A stretch of DNA of 64,000 bases, from contig CM050447.1 of assembly GCA_027563935.2 (NCBI GenBank), positions 81,143,461 to 81,207,460 of the forward strand, written 5' to 3'. Shown in pieces: positions 35,612 through 47,608 of the stretch. The DNA comes from Costus lasius. Lineage: Eukaryota > Streptophyta > Magnoliopsida > Zingiberales > Costaceae. Below the pieces are notes generated by a model. That model worked only from the letters and a program-made list of their open reading frames with translations. It was not told where the DNA came from and made no database searches. Both the position numbers and the translations under genes were made by a program. Positions within the stretch are counted from its first letter, which is position 1. Every line of letters starts with the position of its first letter.

Positions 35612-37269
35612 ATAAAGGTTGTCATTGAGCATGTCACGACCCATATACGAAGATTAATGTACAGACAAAGGATTTGCCCCTTCCTAAGGGAAGCATGATA
35701 TCCATGGAGCTCCTCTATGGTCTATGACTGAAAGTGTATGGTCATACCCAGGTGAAGACCTGATTTAGTCATAGCCATCTGATTGGGTGAAAACAAGTGA
35801 TGACACACTTGTCCAATCGGATATCAGTTCGGCAAAGGGACTGTAATGTATTTGTACCTATTTGCGATGATGGGGATGTCGATGTCGATATCCATTCCGA
35901 TGACTTGGGTAGCAGCGATGCACTGCTAGGTGCCACTCACTGCTTGTGGTGACCTTAGGTCAGCACTGCCAACGTCAAAGGAACCTACAGGGTTGCACAC
36001 CAAGATACTCGAGTTCTCGTATTGATCGAGAAGCCTTATGATCGAGATATTGGATAGCTCGGATCTATTTTGGAGATTTCATCAGCGCCAATGGGCCTGA
36101 TGAGATGGAAGAAACTTATTACAGCCAACTTCCATTTTTGGCATATTGACCATATTAACCATGGTTAGGCTCATTTGACCTTGGGTTAACTTGGATTGGA
36201 TCCAATGGCTTGGTTAACATGCATAATGGACTTCGGGCTAGGCCCATTGCTTAATTGGGCTCACTAATGAGTTGTCATGACGAGATTAGAGACTAAAGGG
36301 TATAATGGGGAGAAAAACATCAAGTGGGCGCATGAGACTCCTAATTGGATTAAGAGTTGCGCTTATGGCATGTTTGACATCTCCAAGTGATTGATTTGGA
36401 TTGGGATTTAATCTAATCACTTGAGATATTGATTGAGATTTAATTTGTGCAAGTGGGGGCTGATTATTTACATAAATAGAATCCTAATTGGATTAGGATT
36501 TTCGCCTAAACCAATTTAGGCAAGGATTCATGATGGCTTGACCTAGTCTTTGCGCATGCATGAATGTATTGCCTCTTTAGGTAACCTTTGGGCGCATATG
36601 GCACAATGCTTGCTTAGGCAAGGCTTGGGCACATATGGATGAGGGATTTAGTCAACATAATTGATTGAGTAAATTCCTAGAATCATGCCCTAATTACCTA
36701 CACTTGCCAAACTCCCCTAAACCGCCTATCATTGTTATAAAAGAGACCCTAGCCGCCCCCTCTCATGAGACTAACACTCTTGAAGGCATGGAGCACTTGA
36801 AGGGGCGACAACTTGGAGTTCTCTTCTCTTTTTCTTCCATCAAAGGGTGTAAGCAAGCTTCTTCCTCCTTCCCTTTCTTTCCTTGGTGCAAAGAAGGAAC
36901 AAAGCTTGCGACATCCCATCTTCCTCCTTCTCCTTGGCGCATCCCTTCTTGGTGGTGGTGCAAGTTGCTTGGAGGACTCTCCTAAGGCGTGGATCTTCTT
37001 CCCGAGGCTAGCACCGGGCGAGGAAGAAGAGAGCTCGAGGCATCCATGTGTGTGAAACTGCAGAGGGCAAACACTTGGGCGTCTACCTCGACATCGGCTT
37101 CTCATCTTGCTCTAAGGTACTTTCTATCATATCATGTCGACTCCCTCACTTGACGATCTTCACTGGGTTTTTGGGACTGGCCTGTTTTGGGGATATTGCT
37201 TCCGCTGTGCAATGTATTTGTAATGTCTTTCTCTGAAAAATTGTAAAATATCCCCCGGGTTTCCCAACA
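35612..37269 (+). mobile_element. Copia A2 3' LTR, remainder
   Basis: It resumes at LTR position about 450 (GGTTGTCATTGAGCATGTC, as at 4681) and ends at 37269. TATA box at 36736-36743 (GTTATAAAAGAGACCC), about 530 bp from the LTR end. The ORFs at 36665-36985 and 36813-37055 are unsupported. Confidence 0.85.
36736..36743 (+). promoter_or_regulatory. TATA box of family A LTR (A2 copy)
   Basis: TATAAAAG followed by AGCCGCCCCCTCTC, aligned with 5804 in A0 and 53077 in the solo LTR. Confidence 0.6.
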
Positions 37270-37710
37270 CATGAGGAACTTGAAAAAGATTTGAAAAATA
37301 CAAACATTGATGAATCTTACCATGATGATGTTTTGCCCATATCTACTATTCACTCTTCTAATTTATTTGAAAAATTATGTTTTATTGAGGAATCCAATGA
37401 AAGACATAAAAATTATTTTGATGATCCAATACTTGAATCATTTGATCAAAGTCCTATTGCAATTGAAGATTTAAATTTGAAGAAAGGACTTATGATTTTG
37501 CTCTCTGATAAATTTAGGAAGATCATTGAATATCCTTTGATTGGAATTGAAAATATTGATTTTGATTTCCACATATTTAAGAAAGCCACATTGATCATAA
37601 TTTATTTAAAATTTTGGAAATTTGAATTAGTGGCTAAACTTTTTGGACAGCGAAAAAGGAAAAAATTACATGCTATCTACTTTGGTACTGATTCACCTGC
37701 TTCACCATGA
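37270..37710 (+). CDS. D+ ORF, C-terminal fragment of an unrecognised conserved protein
   Basis: The frame is open from the A2 insertion point to the stop at 37708-37710 (about 146 residues). No start is visible because A2 removed the upstream part. Features are an acidic N-terminal half (EELEKDLKNTNIDESYHDD), then EDLNLKKGLMILLSDKFRKI, a hydrophobic/aromatic stretch, and a basic end GQRKRKKLHAIYFG. The core is recognisably related to the frame at 60723-60962 in element F (ADINLKDECMILLLDKCRKI). I do not know this family. Shortly after the stop comes TTGGGAGACAACCCAAAC, a short inverted repeat. It has no reverse transcriptase, integrase or Gag motif. Confidence 0.6.
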   Translation, partial: HEELEKDLKNTNIDESYHDDVLPISTIHSSNLFEKLCFIEESNERHKNYFDDPILESFDQSPIAIEDLNLKKGLMILLSDKFRKIIEYPLIGIENIDFDFHIFKKATLIIIYLKFWKFELVAKLFGQRKRKKLHAIYFGTDSPASP

Positions 37711-40094
37711 TTTTTGAGTTTTGGTCAAGCTAATGACCTAAAAAATTAGTGCTTCTTGGGAGACAACCCAAACATTCTTACTTTGCTTAGTTTGTTTTAT
37801 TTTAGTTTATTTTTAGAATTAATTTTTCTTTTCGTTTTGTAGGAAAATCAAAATTTTGCTCAAAATACGGCACTGCCGTAATCTGTTTTATGGTGCCGTA
37901 ATGTTGGCCGATTTCATCCCGAGAGTTTTTGGTATTTTACGGCACTGCTATAAGAAATTTTACGATACTGTATTTTTGAGTTTTTCTGACCCGAGAGTTC
38001 TTTGAAAAATACGGCACTGCCATAATTTTTTTTACGCCCGTAATCTGAAAACTGCATTCTGCTTATCTGACTAGGTGTTTTGTCACTGCGATTTTAAGAA
38101 ACTGGTTTGAGAAAATTTTTGATCTTTGGCACCATCACGAAGTACTCATCTTTGTTTATCATCTGAATATTTTTGCTGAATTTTAAAATCTATGGATCAT
38201 TCTCAAACATATAGCATCTTTTCGATTCTGATTAATTTCTGCAACAGTTTTCTTTTGACTATTCTGATTAACACTTTTGCTGTAGCTTTTTAAGATGCTT
38301 CAATGAGTTGAAACCCTGATTTTTCGCATAGTATATGAAGAACATGTGTCGTTCTATCTCATGGATTAGTTTTTTGCATGAAAATATTTTTTGATCATTA
38401 TACGACACATGGCAACTTTTCGAATCTGATTAACTTTTGTGCAGTTTTTGCAATTTTGTAATCTGAGTAGCCTTCTTTCTGCTGATTCCCTAAATTCCTG
38501 ACAGATTTTGATCCTTTGATTTTTATACATCTGAAAACAACGAGTTTTATTCTATTACATGGTTCTGTCCATTTTCCTTTTGGGTCATTAAATCTTATTT
38601 TTGGATATAGCTACTTTTCTTAAAAAAATTCACTGGCTGCACTGTTTGCTTTCTACATGTTATAGCTTCTTTTGCCTCCGGATCCAGAAATCTTCAAGAG
38701 CAACTGTCTTCCACCTCTTGCCACCACTGCATCTGCCTCTAACATCACTGTTTCCAACTATCGACACTAGATTATACCATCAGCAGACTCTTACTTCTTC
38801 TACTGCCTCTATTTCCGTTGATTTGATTTATTTTTGCAGTAGACTCTTCATTAGTGACACTAATTTCCTAATTTTTTGCAGTGCTATCTCTCGCACTCAT
38901 CAGCCGATGATCTCACCTTCAGGACTGTAGTCTCTAGCAGGCCACTAGAGATTACTCACCTACTGTCAGCACCACCATCATCATTGCTAGCAGCTTTTCA
39001 GCTAGCCTCTGTTCACCCTCTGCTTCTCGGCTGCATCAGCTTTTCAGCTTTTCAGCTCTTCCATCAGCACTCTCTTAGACGACCGATGACATTCCTGGAT
39101 CTCCCTTGAGAAAATTATTTTTATCATTATTATTTTTTGAGATTATTTTCAGACTGAGCCTTATGTATTTAAAATTGTGCAGGTAAAATTTGAAAAGGCA
39201 CATCTTTGGACCTAGCAGCATCTGCCCCGACACTATTTTTGGTCTGAGCCTTATGTATTTTCAGTCAGAGTTTGCTATATAGTTTTGTGAGTATTGTTTG
39301 CACTTTCTTGTGATTATTTGATTTGATATGATTATCTACACTTTTCTTCTCTTAAATCTATCACTTTGCATCCTTTGCATTGTTTGAGCCTTATGTGATT
39401 ATATGGATATATCACTTTACATCTCATGATTGTTGAGTTTGATGTTTCACACCTTTTACATTGATATTAATATTTTGATGTTTAAAAATTTTTATGACTT
39501 GAATACATGTGATGAAAGGTGTGTTGATTTTTCTATGATGATGAATGTTTATGCATGCCTGTGAATGGACATATACCTATTATGTTGAATTTATTTCTTC
39601 AATATATATCTACTTGTTGAAATGCTTCATTGATTGATGCATAGGGTTTTGGGTGGATATGTTGTTTGATGAATGCAATCTAAGAGTGAAATATCTTTCT
39701 TGAATAAAATGAGCATATGAGTGTAATTTTTAAATTGATGTCAATTGATTAGCCTAGTTGATGTCTAGTTTATCTTATTATTTGTTGGGAAGAAAGAATC
39801 CATGATCCAAAAAAAGGAGAGGACTCCCCTACTTGGCACTGTGTAAAATTGACAGTGGTACCAAAGGACATGGGTTGAAGTTTGATGAAAAAAAATAGAG
39901 AGAAATTGATTCACATTAACTCCGCTATCTTTGGTAAAATTCTTTCTACTAAAAAGACATGAGTTCTATTACATTGATTATGTGGTCAGTGTACTCTAAC
40001 TTCGTCACCAGAAAAAAAGGTGGTAATCGAATTAGAGAATATGAATGATGCAAAAAGAATAAAAAGTGCATATCTGTGTGGGTACATGCTATAC

Positions 40095-40139
<45 letters not shown>

Positions 40140-40478
40140 AAATAAAAATAAATTTTGAGTGGAAAAAGATCTTGGATATCATATTCCTGTAAACAAAGAT
40201 ATGATAGATTTAAACTGAAACTTGGGTGAAATCATGAGACTGAGATTTATTTTATTATGCGAGTTGCGAAGTTTTATTTGACCAAATTTGTAGATCTTAA
40301 AGATTAATTTCAGAGGAGGATGTATCTATCTGAAATTTTGTGCAAAAAGTTCGTTAAAAATTTCATGAGTGATTATATTTTCGAAATTTATTTTTCATAG
40401 AAAGACATATTTTCCATAGCAGTGTTCTTTATTCTATTTATTTGCTTGAGGACAAGCAAAGTTTGAGCCTTATGTATT
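37711..40478 (+). other. Long 3' noncoding region of D+
   Basis: About 2.8 kb between the ORF stop and the LTR. It holds a cluster of near-palindromes (TACGGCACTGCCGTAA type) at about 37860-38050, (AG)n at about 40099-40135, and a polypurine-rich end (GAGGACAAGCAAAG). The ORFs 38601-38930, 38876-39109 and 40442-40624 show no family signal and lie in AT-rich sequence, so I do not call them genes. Confidence 0.65.
40099..40135 (+). repeat. (AG)n microsatellite
   Basis: About 18 perfect AG units inside the 3' noncoding region of D+. F has an A/G-rich tract (62506-62566) at the equivalent position before its polypurine end. Confidence 0.95.
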
Positions 40479-42010
40479 TGATGACACCAAAATTTATAGC
40501 ATTTTTTGTGCCATTTCATTGGTCTTTTCGTGTCATATTTATGGTCTTTTGCTTGTTTTTAAGCCTTAGTTGTCAAATATTGCGGAATCTACACAATTTC
40601 TTATTTTTCATGATTCTCAGGTAAAAAGTGCCATATTTTGATGGATTTTGAAGGATTTGAGAACACAAATAGATTCCAGATGTCGAAACAAAGCCGCCTG
40701 CCAATTTTCATGCAAATCGGAACAAGTTTGAAAAATACACCCCGGGTGTAATGGATATTACGGCTGTAATTTGCAGAAAATATGGCAGTGCAGTATTTTT
40801 TTTTTATGGTATCGTATTTTTGACCTAGAATTCACCCGAGAGACATCCAGAAATTACGGCACTGCCGTAATATATTTTACGGCCGTAATTTCATCCCAGA
40901 TTCACGATTTTTGCAGACTGTTTGAAGCTCGATTCTTGCGCGGACCATATCTTGAGATCTAGAAGTCCAAATTGAGATCCGAAAGATGCCACACACTCAT
41001 CTCGAGGATGAAAAGATAAAGAGATTGAAAGCCACAATTTTTAGGATATATAGAGGGAGCAATCGACAGAGAGGCACCTAGGGTTTGGCCTCGCGCCGAG
41101 AGGCGTAGAGGACACTGCAGGTCATGATTTTCACACAGAAGCTTCGTTTGGAGGAAGAGACAATACACCAGAAGTTTTAGAGCAAGAGGAGATCAAACGG
41201 AGGAGAAATCGATGAAAGAGCGGCGCCAGCACTGTTCACTCGCAACATTACGGTTATAATTTCTATTACAGCCGTGCTGTAAAGTTGTTTTCCCCATTTT
41301 CTTCTATTTCTGATCATTCTAAACTATGGATAATTGTATTTATTTTTCCTTGCATACTTAAACATATTTTTGGGACATGGGGTTTAATCCTCTTGATTTT
41401 TAATGACTAGATGATCATTATTTTTGTCATGATAATACTTGTTGTGATAATTTTGCTTTTGTGATGAACCGTCTTTAATTTTCCTTAGATTTATATTATC
41501 AGCATGTTTTAGAATTTTACGAAATAGACTGAAAGGTTGATCGTGAAATTTGGAACCCTAAATAATCACTGAGTTTGGAACTTATCATAAGAGATTAGGA
41601 TTGTTCTTTGAATTCTGATTTTTAGTGATTTTATTGCCATGTTGATAATTTGAATCTAGGGTTAAATAATTGTGTTAGACTTGATTTGATGTTGCAAGAA
41701 ATTGAGTATTAGATCATTGGAAAACCTTAAGTAGAACTTGTGTTGAGACTCGGATGCACGAAAGTGATCCTTGAGATTCCACTTGAGATTATCAACTTAG
41801 AATTCGGATGCACGAAAGTGATCCTTGAGTTCTTTGATTGATGATTTACTTATCTACAGCATTGGAATAAATCTTGCACGAAAGCGAAGATTGGTCCCTG
41901 CATGATTGTCTGCACGAAAGTGAGATAATCCTTTTATGAAGTAAATTAGGTCTTTATCATAACAAGATTTGACTGACGACCTCTTGTTTATATCTAGTTA
42001 TTGAAATTAA
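40479..42010 (+). mobile_element. D+ 3' LTR, left segment
   Basis: Starts TGATGACACC, preceded by TTATGTATT. Near-palindromic motifs at about 40735-40900 occupy the same LTR position (about +255 onward) as the 72-bp array in D-. A TATA-like ATATATAG lies near 41046. The segment is cut at 42010 by B, with ATTAA at 42006-42010 as target duplication. Confidence 0.8.
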
Positions 42011-43694
42011 TGTAAGGGTCACCTTCAAGGGGGAGCGAAACCCTAGATAGGCGCATAACAAAAATTTTCGAGCGGAAGCAAGGGTTTCTCATGATCTTTT
42101 GCATGTCATATGATCAACTTTCATGAACTAGTATAGATCAGAAAAGATTCATACCATGGCCATCGCTTTGATGGAGCTTTGGAAGAAGATCGCAAAAGGG
42201 CTCTCCTCCGAAGGTACCGCACACAAGAAGATAGATGGCGCCTCCTTGTTGATCCTTGTGCTAGCAAAGATCTTCAAGTCTCCTTGTCGAATGGAAGGGA
42301 AGAGGAGATGTTTTCTTGGCCGAGAGCTCCTTGTCGTCAACCCCTTCGATCACACGAGAGTGTATGCGTCAAGAGGAATGGGCGACCAATTTTAGCGAAG
42401 AGAAGTGAACGTGAGGCGTTGAGAGGCTATTTTGGAAACCGCCACTTCCAAAAATAGCAAGCCTTCACTTCATGCGTTGATGCGTTCACCCAAGTGAACC
42501 GAACGCACATTCTTCTCCCCTTTGAACCATGCGCTCACGTATGAGCCGGTTCATATTGGTTTGGTTCAAAAACCAATCAAGCCAAGCCTTTAGTCCAGAT
42601 CAAATTAAACCCTAAGGTTCCAGATCTGACCGTTCATCTCTTAATGTTCCTGATCTCACCGATCTAGAATCATCTCTCTCGATCGAAGCTTACCAATCTC
42701 AAGTCCTAATCAATCAAACATGATCAGACCAGATCTCACTTACAATCAGAGTTTAAATCCCTTTAAACTGAACCAAAATAATTCAGTCCACACGATCTGA
42801 CATGAGTAAGCCATATCATCAAATTGTGCGACCCTAAGGGTTTCCTTTAAATGTCGGTAACGATAACTTACGTTATCACGATCAGTGAGGGGTATCTAGC
42901 AACACATCACTGTCTCCCGATATAAAGGAAAGAGTCTTCCAAGACTACACCCAAACCACAGCACAAGTGTGAATCCACTTCACGAGGCATACATGATTCC
43001 TTTGCCACTGGATGTTCTTATTGGACAAGCGTGTCAAGCCTGTAGCTCCAATATGATGAGCATGATTAGATCAGATGAATATAGTCACCTGGGTATGGCC
43101 ATACACTTTCTCAATCATCTCATTCGAGGGGGCCCCTTTAGAACATCACACTCCAATCAAGGAGACGGCAATCCTATATCTATCACTAGTGCCCTAACCT
43201 GACTCATGATCATTATCCAAGATAGTCTATAACCATTATATTTCAAATGATATTGAACTACCTCAAAACAATGACAATCATCATTTAGAAACACAAGTGA
43301 TCTCAAGTCAGAGGACATGTGCCACTTGTTGCAAACAAGGATTATTCACATTGTGACAAGCAATGGAATATCCTAGTAGGGTCTGTCCAGTACATCCAAT
43401 GTACCCATGAGTCTACATCTTATTCCATGCTCGAAGCATCCTATAAGATTAGAACACATATTAGTCTCAATCATATCAAGGCTGTCTCATGTTCACCAAG
43501 ATATCTCGACTAAGGACATAGAGCATGTCAGCCTAGCTGAACAGCATTGAGACATTATTCAGAAGTACACTTATTGCAGCAGACAATGTAACAAACTGAA
43601 TAACAACCATTGCCTTTATAAACATAAGAGTTTATACATGATACTGAAAGAATCCCAAGGCCTCAAACATTAGCCTTAAGGGCATACCCCAACA
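42011..43694 (-). mobile_element. Copia B 3' LTR
   Basis: Plus-strand ends are TGTAAGGGTC and GGGCATACCCCAACA. The right half (about 42830-43694, U3) is alignable with family A and E LTRs (GGGGTATCTAGCAACACATC; CCTGGGTATGGCCATACAC). ORFs here recur exactly in the 5' LTR and in the solo copy and are not genes. Confidence 0.93.
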
Positions 43695-43714
43695 ATCTCC
43701 CACTTGCACTTAAT

Positions 43715-46700
43715 CTAATGGTTGAGAAATCTCAAACCCATATTATTACAGTGCTTCTCATGCTTCTGCTGCGCCAGAGGCTTGGTAAGCGGGTCTGCCA
43801 GATTGTCATCTGTATGAACCTTGCAGATTTTGATCTCACCATGATCAATGATCTCCCGGATCAAGTGAAACCGTCTCTGTATGTGCTTGGACTTCTGGTG
43901 CGACCGTGGTTCCTTTGCTTGTGCGATTGCTCCAGTGTTATCACAGAAGATAACCAAAGGATCAGCACACGATGGAACAACACCAAGTTCCTGAATGAAC
44001 TTACGAATCCATACTGCCTCCTTAGATGCTTCTGAGGCTGCAACATACTCGGCTTCTGTTGTGGAATCAGCAACGATAGACTGTTTGAAACTTTTCCACA
44101 CCACAGCTCCTCCATTCAAGCTAAAAACATAGCCTGATTGCGATCGGAAATCATCCTGGTCCGATTGGAACGAAGCGTCAGTATATCCTTCTATACTGAG
44201 TTCTTCCTGACCTCCATAAATCAAGAACATATCTTTGGTCCTCCGAAGATAATTCAAAATGTTCTTGACTGCAATCCAGTGCGCCTGACCTGGATTACTT
44301 TGGAATCGACTGGTCACGCTTAACCCGTAAGCGACGTCTGGGCGAGTACACAACATCACATACATAATGGACCCAATAGCCGAAGCATAAGGCGTATTGT
44401 CCATTTCATCTTTCTCAGTCTGTGTTTGTGGACACTGACTCTTTGAAAGATTCAGACCATGTCTGACTGGAAGATATCCTTTTTTAGAATTCTCTAAATG
44501 AAATCTCTCCAGGACTTTATCGATGTAAGTACTCTGGCACAGCCCGAGAAGCCTCTTAGATCTATCCCTGTAGATCTTCACACCTAATACATAGGCTGCT
44601 TCTCCTAGATCTTTCATCTGGAAACATTTTCTCAACCATGCCTTAACAGCATGCAGTTCAGGAATATCGTTTCCAATGATTAAGATATCATCGACGTAGA
44701 GGACTAGGAAAGTAATTACGCTCCCACTAAACCTCTTATATACACACGGGTCATCTTCATTCTTGATGAAACCAAACTCACTGATTGATTCATCAAAACG
44801 AATATTCCAGCTTCTTGATGCTTGTTTAAGTCCATAAATGGACTTCTTTAACTTGCATATTTTATGACGATCTGATGGATTAGTGAAACCTTCAGGTTGT
44901 GTCATATACACATCCTCATCCAGTTTTCCATTAAGGAAAGCGGTCTTCACATCCATTTGCCAGATCTCATAATCGTAATATGCTGCTATCGCAAGAATAA
45001 TCCGAATTGACTTGAACATGACTACAGGAGAGAAAGTTTCATCATAATCTATCCCGTAGATTTGTTTGAAACCTTTCGCAACTAGCCTGCCTTTATAGGT
45101 AACCACATTACCATCCATGTCAATCTTCTTCTTGAAGATCCATTTACAGCCTATAGGGATTACTCCCGGAGGCGGATCAACCAAATCCCAGACTTGGTTA
45201 TCAGACATGGAGTCCATTTCGGCTCGTATAGCTTCAAGCCATCTAGCTGACTCCGGTCCACTGACCGCATCCGCATAAGTAAGGGGTTCATCATTATCAA
45301 TGATGTAGACTCCGTCATAGCGCTCAGGCTGTCGACGGATCCTTCCCGATCTTCGCGGTTCCCATGATATCTGAGCCTCAGGTTGTTCAATAACCTGTTC
45401 TACTGGCTCAGGCTCATCCAACTGTGCTTGACTACTTTGTCCTTGTTCTGGATTCTCATCCAGCTTTATTTCTCTCCCACTGGCTTCTTGCAGAAGAAAT
45501 TCCTTCTCAAGAAAAATAGCCGTCCGAGCAACAAATACCTTGTTCTCTTTGGGATCGTAGAAATAATAACCCTTAGTTTCCTTAGGGTAACCGACAAAGA
45601 TGCATTTCTCAGATCTGCTCTCTAGTTTCCCAGAGGCGAGCTTTTTGACATAAGCCTCGCAACCCCAGATCTTAATAAATGTCAAGCTCGGCTGTTTCCC
45701 ATACCATAACTCATATGGAGTCTTTGAAACTGCCTTGGATGGCACTCGGTTTAGTACCTTTGCAGCTGTTTCCAGTGCAAATCCCCAAAAGGAGTAAGGT
45801 AGAGTAGCCTGACTCATCATAGAACGAACCATATCCAGTAAGGTTCTGTTCCTCCTCTCGGATACACCATTCCATTGTGGTGTTCCTGGCGGAGTGAGCT
45901 GTGAGATAATCCCACACTCCTTCAGATAGTCAGTAAACTCTCGACTTAGGTATTCACCACCTCGATCTGAGCGAAGTGCCTTGATATTTCGGCCTACCTG
46001 ATTCTGTACTTCATTTTTGAACTCTTTGAACTTGTCAAAAGATTCACTCTTATGTCTCATCAGATAGACATAACCATATCTACTGAAATCATCAGTAAAG
46101 GTAATGAAGTATGAATAGCCACCTCTGGCATGTTTACTAAATGGCCCACACACATCACTGTGTATAAGGTCAAGTAAACCTGAAGCCCTTTGACCTTTAT
46201 GAGGAAAAGGAGACTTCGTCATTTTGCCCAATAAACAAGCTTTGCATGTATCAATCTCCTCATAGGAGAATGATCCCAGCAGTCCATGATCATGCAACCG
46301 CTTAATGCGCTTCTTGTTAATATGGCCTAAACGACTATGCCATAGCAAGGTGCTGTGATCAGCATACTTGGCTTTCTTATTATCAATGTTTTGTATAGAA
46401 CATTCCATGTCCAACATGAATAACCCATTGTTAATTGATCCAGTAGCATAAACAATATTATCTAAAGAAAGAACACACTTTGAAATATTGCATTCAAAGG
46501 AAAATCCTTTCCTGACAAGAGCAGGAATAGAGATAATATTCTTGGTAATGCTAGGTACAAAATAACAATTGTTTAGTTCCAATACAAGTCCAGATGGTAA
46601 TGAGATGTAATATCCTCCTACAGCAACAGCAGCAACCCGTGCCCCGTTTCCAACTCGTAGGTCCACCTCATGCTGTCCCACCTGTCTTCTTCTCTTGAGT

Positions 46701-47608
46701 TCCTGTACATTTGAACAAATGTGAACTCCACATGCAGTGTCCAACACCCATGAAATAGAAGAAGAAGATATCATGACTTCAGTCACAAAAATACCTGAGC
46801 CAGAAGCAATGCTTCCCTTCTTGTCTCCTTGGAGCGCTTTACAGTCCTTTTTCCAGTGACCCAGCTGGCCACAATGGAAACACCTGTATTCCTTCGACCG
46901 CTTAACCTTTTGTTTCAGAGCCTTGTTGTAATTCTTGACAGGGGCTTTGCCCTTCTTCCCCTTCTTCTTGTTCCTGGAAGGAAACATCAAGACAGAGGTT
47001 GAAGGCTTTCCCTTTAGAGTCTCCTCTGTAGTCAAGAGCATATTCAGCAACTCTGCCGGAGTACAATCAATCTTGTTCATATTAAAATTAATAATGAACG
47101 GATTGAAAGAGGCCGGGAGAGACTGCAGAATAATGTCTACAGCAAGCTCCTGATTGATGGTATGCCCCAGTTTCTCTAGAGCCTCTTTGTGCCCAATCAT
47201 CTTGAGCACATGAGCTCCCACTGGACTCCCTTCAGCCAGTTTGCTCTGAAAGAAAAGCTTGGTCAAATTATAGCGCTCAGTCCTCGCCTGTGCAGCATAT
47301 AGCATCTTGAGGTTTGCTATCATTTCTATAGCAGACATATCCTCATGCTGACGTTGCAGCTGTGGCGTCATAGACGCTAGCATCAGGCAAGCGACATCAA
47401 TGCTATCATTGACATGCTTTTCATAGGCATCCCGAACCGCCCTTGCGGCGTTCAGAGCAGGTTGAGGCGGTATAGCCGTCTCAAGGACATACAGTTTCCT
47501 CTCAGCCTTAAGAACAATCTTAAGGTGTCCGTACCAGTCTGAGAAGTTTGGCCCAGCAAACTTCTCCCTTTCCAGTAGGGATCGCACATTGAAGCTCATG
47601 GTGTTCAT
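43715..47608 (-). CDS. Copia B Gag-Pol polyprotein, 1297 aa, uninterrupted
   Basis: The frame opens further upstream (to 47698, GTG), but the first ATG is at 47608, giving MNTMSFNVRSLLEREKF, which matches the A1 Gag start. In the numbering of the longer frame (subtract 30 for the ATG form): Gag with zinc knuckle C273-C276-H281-C286; protease D320-T-A (usual DTG/DSG); integrase H454, H459, C485, C488 and D515-D578-X35-E614; GYPKETKGYYFY at 703-714; reverse transcriptase D916 and YVDD 1001-1004; RNase H D1174, E1217, D1253. Domain order Gag-PR-INT-RT-RH is copia. Only the protease glycine is non-standard. Lineage within copia not assigned. Confidence 0.96.
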   Translation of the reverse strand: MNTMSFNVRSLLEREKFAGPNFSDWYGHLKIVLKAERKLYVLETAIPPQPALNAARAVRDAYEKHVNDSIDVACLMLASMTPQLQRQHEDMSAIEMIANLKMLYAAQARTERYNLTKLFFQSKLAEGSPVGAHVLKMIGHKEALEKLGHTINQELAVDIILQSLPASFNPFIINFNMNKIDCTPAELLNMLLTTEETLKGKPSTSVLMFPSRNKKKGKKGKAPVKNYNKALKQKVKRSKEYRCFHCGQLGHWKKDCKALQGDKKGSIASGSGIFVTEVMISSSSISWVLDTACGVHICSNVQELKRRRQVGQHEVDLRVGNGARVAAVAVGGYYISLPSGLVLELNNCYFVPSITKNIISIPALVRKGFSFECNISKCVLSLDNIVYATGSINNGLFMLDMECSIQNIDNKKAKYADHSTLLWHSRLGHINKKRIKRLHDHGLLGSFSYEEIDTCKACLLGKMTKSPFPHKGQRASGLLDLIHSDVCGPFSKHARGGYSYFITFTDDFSRYGYVYLMRHKSESFDKFKEFKNEVQNQVGRNIKALRSDRGGEYLSREFTDYLKECGIISQLTPPGTPQWNGVSERRNRTLLDMVRSMMSQATLPYSFWGFALETAAKVLNRVPSKAVSKTPYELWYGKQPSLTFIKIWGCEAYVKKLASGKLESRSEKCIFVGYPKETKGYYFYDPKENKVFVARTAIFLEKEFLLQEASGREIKLDENPEQGQSSQAQLDEPEPVEQVIEQPEAQISWEPRRSGRIRRQPERYDGVYIIDNDEPLTYADAVSGPESARWLEAIRAEMDSMSDNQVWDLVDPPPGVIPIGCKWIFKKKIDMDGNVVTYKGRLVAKGFKQIYGIDYDETFSPVVMFKSIRIILAIAAYYDYEIWQMDVKTAFLNGKLDEDVYMTQPEGFTNPSDRHKICKLKKSIYGLKQASRSWNIRFDESISEFGFIKNEDDPCVYKRFSGSVITFLVLYVDDILIIGNDIPELHAVKAWLRKCFQMKDLGEAAYVLGVKIYRDRSKRLLGLCQSTYIDKVLERFHLENSKKGYLPVRHGLNLSKSQCPQTQTEKDEMDNTPYASAIGSIMYVMLCTRPDVAYGLSVTSRFQSNPGQAHWIAVKNILNYLRRTKDMFLIYGGQEELSIEGYTDASFQSDQDDFRSQSGYVFSLNGGAVVWKSFKQSIVADSTTEAEYVAASEASKEAVWIRKFIQELGVVPSCADPLVIFCDNTGAIAQAKEPRSHQKSKHIQRRFHLIREIIDHGEIKICKVHTDDNLADPLTKPLAQQKHEKHCNNMGLRFLNH

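Larger units (their letters stand above)
26713..37269 (+). mobile_element. Copia A2, 3' end (RNase H, polypurine tract, LTR)
   Basis: RNase H sequence (26713-27185) leads through GCAAGTGAGAGAT to an LTR starting TGTTGGTGTATATGCCC at 27207. The LTR is interrupted by Tekay(-) from 27311 and resumes at 35612, ending CCCGGGTTTCCCAACA at 37269. About 340 bp of LTR are missing at the Tekay junction. The 5' part of A2 lies beyond D-, off the window. At 37270 the host sequence is D+ coding DNA. Confidence 0.82.

Noticed and set aside
38601..39109. Possible host exons in ORFs 38601-38930 and 38876-39109
   Set aside because: Low-complexity Ser/Leu-rich frames in the noncoding 3' region of D+, with no splice-supported extension or domain.
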